From contig JAIYAA010000245.1 in assembly GCA_027489295.1 (NCBI GenBank), forward strand, positions 1 through 8,607: a stretch of 8,607 nucleotides of DNA, written 5' to 3'. A program made the translations under genes and the position numbers. The stretch's first letter is position 1; each line of letters begins with the position of its first letter. Of the stretch, positions 5,648 to 8,607 are shown one piece after another. The notes under the pieces were generated by a model. The model was given only the letters and a program-made list of their open reading frames with translations. It made no database searches and had not been told where the DNA came from. The DNA is from Sphingomonadales bacterium (GTDB lineage Bacteria; Pseudomonadota; Alphaproteobacteria; Sphingomonadales; Sphingomonadaceae).

Positions 5648-7228
5648 ATGGATATCCCGCCCCTCGTTCCGGCATCGAGCAAAGCTATGCGCGAAATCAA
5701 GAACATCGTCATCGTCGGCGGCGGCACCGCAGGCTGGCTGACCGCCGGCGTGATCGCCGCGCGCCACCAGGCCCGCCGCGAGCAGGGCTTCACCGTCACC
5801 CTGGTCGAATCCGAGAATGTGCCGATCATCGGCGTGGGCGAAGGCACCTGGCCGACGCTGAGGACCACGCTGCGCAAGATCGGCGTGTCCGAGACCGAAT
5901 TCTTCCGCCAGTGCGACGCCGCCTTCAAGCAGGGCGCGCGCTTCAACCGCTGGACGACGGGCGCGGCCGACGACGGCTATTATCACCCGCTGATGCTGCC
6001 CCAGGGCTTTGCCCAGACCAACCTGGTGCCGCACTGGCTGACGGCCGAGGACAGCGAGAGCTTCTGCGATGCGGTCACCCCGCAGGGCCGGCTATGCGAC
6101 GCGGGCCTCGCCCCGAAGACGATGGCCACGGCGGAGTATGAAGGGCTCGCCAACTACGCCTATCATCTCGACGCGGGAAAATTCTCGTCCTTCCTGCAAC
6201 GCCATTGCTGCGACACGCTGGGCGTGCGCCATGTGCTTGCCGACGTGACCGACGTCCAGCTGAGCGAGAGCGGCGACATCGACCGGCTCGATACGGCGCA
6301 GGGCGTCACCATCGCCGGCGACCTGTTCGTCGATTGCACCGGCTTCGCGGCGCTGCTGATCGGCAAGGCGCTCGGCGTCGGCTTCCGCGACTGCAGCGAC
6401 GTGCTGTTCTGCGACACGGCACTCGCGATGCAGGTGCCCTATGCCGATCCCGACGACGCCATCGCCAGCCACACGATTTCCACCGCGCAGTCGGCCGGGT
6501 GGATCTGGGACATCGGCCTGCCCACCCGCCGCGGCGTCGGCCATGTCTTTTCCAGCAGCCACACCAGCGTGGAAGAGGCCGAGCGCGCGCTGCGCGACTA
6601 TGTCGGCCCGGCCGGATCGGACCTGTCCGTTCGCCGCCTCGCCATCCGCTCCGGCCACCGCGAGGTCTTCTGGAAGAACAATTGCGTGGCGGTGGGCCTG
6701 GCGGCCGGTTTCCTCGAGCCGCTGGAAGCCTCGGCGATCGTGCTGATCGAGCTTTCGGCCAAGATCATCGCGGAGCAGCTGCCCGCCTGCCGCGAGGTGA
6801 TGGACACCGTCGCCCGGCGCTACAACGATACCACCTTGTACCGCTGGGGCAGGATCATCGACTTCCTCAAGCTCCACTATTCGCTGACGAAGCGGACGGA
6901 CACCGACTTCTGGCGCGACAACCAGCGCGCAGAGACGATCCCCGATCGCCTGCGCGAGCTGATGACGCTATGGGAATATCACGCGCCCTGGCTGCATGAC
7001 GAGTTCGACCGGGTCGAGGAGGTCTTCCCCTCGGCCAGCTACCAATATGTCCTCTACGGCATGGGGCACCGCACGCATGTCGCGCCCGGCACATTCGAGG
7101 CGGAGGCGGCGCAGGCGGCGCGCCACCGCCTCGACAACAAGATCTATACCGATCGCCTGTTGCAGGGCCTGCCCAAGCACCGCGCCCTGATCAACCGGAT
7201 CGTGCAACACGGCCTCCAACCCATCTGA
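5648..7228 (+). CDS. Flavin-dependent halogenase family protein ('tryptophan halogenase' type)
   Basis: A 526-residue FADH2-dependent halogenase-family protein. Numbered from ATG 5648: the FAD dinucleotide motif GGGTAGW is at 24-30, VGEGTWP at 63-69, and AAFKQ carries K94 at the position of the catalytic lysine (K79 in PrnA/RebH). The halogenase signature appears as WIWDIGLP (285-292) instead of WxWxIP. PLEASA (358-363) keeps the glutamate (E360) matching PrnA E346, but ESTG becomes EASA. The length fits the family (about 500-540). It is presumably cytoplasmic and needs a separate flavin reductase, none of which is in the window. Members beside TonB receptors form a subgroup distinct from antibiotic-pathway tryptophan halogenases; characterised relatives such as BrvH brominate indoles in vitro, with natural substrates unknown. 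The start is uncertain: ATG 5648 has only a GGGG nearby, GTG 5639 is possible, and ATG 5687 gives the compact MREIKNIVIVGGG start (513 aa). The esterase follows after 16 bases. Confidence 0.9.
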   Translation: MDIPPLVPASSKAMREIKNIVIVGGGTAGWLTAGVIAARHQARREQGFTVTLVESENVPIIGVGEGTWPTLRTTLRKIGVSETEFFRQCDAAFKQGARFNRWTTGAADDGYYHPLMLPQGFAQTNLVPHWLTAEDSESFCDAVTPQGRLCDAGLAPKTMATAEYEGLANYAYHLDAGKFSSFLQRHCCDTLGVRHVLADVTDVQLSESGDIDRLDTAQGVTIAGDLFVDCTGFAALLIGKALGVGFRDCSDVLFCDTALAMQVPYADPDDAIASHTISTAQSAGWIWDIGLPTRRGVGHVFSSSHTSVEEAERALRDYVGPAGSDLSVRRLAIRSGHREVFWKNNCVAVGLAAGFLEPLEASAIVLIELSAKIIAEQLPACREVMDTVARRYNDTTLYRWGRIIDFLKLHYSLTKRTDTDFWRDNQRAETIPDRLRELMTLWEYHAPWLHDEFDRVEEVFPSASYQYVLYGMGHRTHVAPGTFEAEAAQAARHRLDNKIYTDRLLQGLPKHRALINRIVQHGLQPI

Positions 7229-7244
7229 ACCACGGAGAACACGG

Positions 7245-8607
7245 ATGCCCAGGCGATTTCTCGGCACTGCTGCATTGGCGGCGAGCCTGTTCTTGGCAGC
7301 CGGCGCCCATGCCCAACCGCGGCTGGACGGCGTGGTCGCCACGCATGCGGTGATCCAGCGCGATCAGCCCATCCCGCTAGCCGGCAGCGCGCGCCCGGGA
7401 GAAACCGTGATGGTCAGCCTCGCGGGCCACAGCCTCAGCATCGTGGCCGGGCGCGACGGCCGGTTCACCGCGGAGCTTCCCGCCCTGCCCGCCGGCGGTC
7501 CGTTCACGCTCACGCTGGCGGCGCCCAGCGGCGCGACGGTGCTCAACGACATTCTGATCGGCGACGTCTATCTCTGCTCCGGCCAGAGCAACATGGAGAT
7601 GAAGGTTCGCGATGCGCAGAGCCTGTTTCCGGAGGCCCATGCCCCGGTCGACAATCGCCTGCGCCTGCTGACGGTGGGCAAGAAGACCGCGGTCAGCCCG
7701 CTCGCGCGGTTCGATGCGGCGCCGGTCTGGGAAATCGCCGGTCCAGATACGTCGCCCTCCTTCTCTGCCGCGTGCCTCTACATGGCCCAGTCGCTGCGCC
7801 GCGATGCCGATGTTCCGGTCGGCGCGATCCATTCCAGCTGGGGCGGCTCGCGGATCGGCGCCTGGATGAGCGACGCCGCCCTGCGCCGGAGCGGCCAAGC
7901 CGACGAGGCCGACCTGCTTGCCCTCTACGCTCGCGATCCCGCGGCGGCGATGCGACGCAGCGCGATCCTGTGGGATGCATGGTGGCGCGCCGCGAGCGGA
8001 GACGCAGCCGGCGCCGAGCCGTGGCAGCCGGATGCCGCCCTGCCCTGGCACCCCGTCCCCGCCTTCACCAATTTCGAAAGCTGGGGCGTTCCCGAACTGG
8101 CGAATTACAACGGCATGCTCTGGTACCAGCGCACGATCGAGCTCAGCGCCGCACAGGCGCGCGGGGCTGCGACGCTGTCGCTGGGCATGATCGACGATGC
8201 CGATCGCACCTGGGTGAACGGCGTCGGCGTGGGCGGCACCAGCCTTGCCGGCGCGCAGCGGCTCTACGTCCTGCCCGCCGGCACGCTGAAGCCCGGGCGC
8301 AACGTCGTCACCGTCAACGACGACGATGTCTATGCCTTGGGCGGGATGCTGGGGCCGGTGGACGCGATGCAGCTCACCTTCGCGGACGGGACGAGCATGC
8401 CGCTCGGCACCGGGTGGCGCTACGCGATCGCGAAGCCGGTGTCGGGCGCGGCGCCGCGCGTGCCGTGGGACGACATCAACGGCGCCGGCACCCTGTTCAA
8501 CGCGATGATCGCCCCGCTCGCCCCCCTCCGTCTGGCCGGCATCGCCTGGTACCAGGGCGAGTCCGACACCGGCATTCCCGGCTATGACCAGCGCCTGCGC
8601 GCGATGA
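7245..8607 (+). CDS. Sialate O-acetylesterase-like (SASA family) esterase, cut by window end
   Basis: The frame is open from ATG 7245 to the window edge: 454 complete codons, no stop. A signal peptide ends after AHA at residue 23, so the protein is exported. GDVYLCSGQSNMEM includes the SASA-family nucleophile elbow GQSNM with Ser115. A typical HSSWGGSRIGAWMS block lies at about 198-211. A beta-sandwich insert begins near GMLWYQRTIEL (291-301) and includes MIDDADRTWVNG, as in family members with a carbohydrate-binding-like insert. WYQGESD at 435-441 is the second catalytic-domain block; the expected catalytic Asp/His region lies beyond the window. The family removes O-acetyl groups from sugars. 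In this context an acetylated hemicellulose or pectin fragment is more likely than sialic acid (inference). GGAG at 7234-7237, seven bases before the ATG, supports the start. It lies 16 bases after the halogenase stop, so it is probably co-transcribed with the receptor and halogenase. Confidence 0.92.
   Translation, partial: MPRRFLGTAALAASLFLAAGAHAQPRLDGVVATHAVIQRDQPIPLAGSARPGETVMVSLAGHSLSIVAGRDGRFTAELPALPAGGPFTLTLAAPSGATVLNDILIGDVYLCSGQSNMEMKVRDAQSLFPEAHAPVDNRLRLLTVGKKTAVSPLARFDAAPVWEIAGPDTSPSFSAACLYMAQSLRRDADVPVGAIHSSWGGSRIGAWMSDAALRRSGQADEADLLALYARDPAAAMRRSAILWDAWWRAASGDAAGAEPWQPDAALPWHPVPAFTNFESWGVPELANYNGMLWYQRTIELSAAQARGAATLSLGMIDDADRTWVNGVGVGGTSLAGAQRLYVLPAGTLKPGRNVVTVNDDDVYALGGMLGPVDAMQLTFADGTSMPLGTGWRYAIAKPVSGAAPRVPWDDINGAGTLFNAMIAPLAPLRLAGIAWYQGESDTGIPGYDQRLRAM

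Noticed and set aside
2755..5946. A very long (1063-codon) open frame on the minus strand opposite the TonB receptor
   Set aside because: It is antisense to a gene with clear family motifs from end to end. Its translation is rich in Arg, Ala, Val and Gly with no recognisable domain, as expected from strong GC bias at third positions, and it runs past the receptor into the halogenase gene.
6092..6877. 261-codon minus-strand frame and 264-codon plus-strand frame (6205-6999) inside the halogenase gene
   Set aside because: Both overlap the conserved halogenase motifs in other frames and show only biased composition.
7377..8587. Minus-strand frame 7377-8051 and plus-strand frame 7772-8587 in the last kilobase
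   Set aside because: The esterase frame starting at 7245 explains this region, with a signal peptide, GQSNM and WYQGESD in one uninterrupted frame; the others are shadows.
1..8607. CRISPR arrays, tRNA or rRNA genes, insertion sequences, attachment sites
   Set aside because: No regularly spaced repeats, no tRNA-like cloverleaf in the gaps, no transposase motifs and no terminal repeats were seen.

Overview
The window looks like a chromosomal segment of a GC-rich alphaproteobacterium, most likely a sphingomonad (Sphingomonas or a close relative) or a Caulobacter-type organism. The basis is the high GC content with strong third-position GC bias, a TonB-dependent receptor of the Xanthomonas/Caulobacter type, and the company it keeps: SapC-family protein, cupin-like (JmjC-type) protein and flavin-dependent 'tryptophan halogenase' family protein. 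These families recur together beside carbohydrate-related TonB receptors in sphingomonads, caulobacters and xanthomonads. The taxonomic call is inference from gene content.

Layout. (1) 12-437 (+): a small secreted protein with four EF-hand loops. (2) About 470-735 (+): no intact gene, but pieces of an alpha/beta-hydrolase C-terminus can be read across different frames, which suggests a decayed, N-terminally truncated pseudogene. Two hairpins lie here, in the space between converging genes. (3) 2476 down to 774 (-): a two-gene operon, SapC-family protein then cupin-like JmjC-type protein, translationally coupled by a GTGA overlap. (4) 2477-2706: a relatively AT-rich divergent control region with a LacI-family-like operator (2593-2606), weak promoter elements and a foldable leader in front of the receptor. 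(5) 2707 to beyond 8607 (+): an apparent operon of TonB-dependent receptor (966 aa), flavin-dependent halogenase-family protein (526 aa) and a sialate O-acetylesterase-like SASA-family esterase. The esterase is cut by the window end, with 454 complete codons visible.

How the genes may work together. The receptor probably imports a glycan fragment or similar molecule through the outer membrane. The exported SASA esterase probably removes acetyl groups from such a glycan; plant-type hemicellulose or pectin is more likely than sialic acid in this kind of organism. The putative LacI-type operator between the two divergent operons would let one sugar-responsive repressor control both. The roles of the halogenase-like, cupin-like and SapC-like proteins in such loci are not established. 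Their sharing of one control region with a receptor/esterase operon is the most interesting aspect: two predicted redox enzymes with no assigned substrate, the halogenase with a non-classical halide-site motif (EASA where tryptophan halogenases have ESTG).
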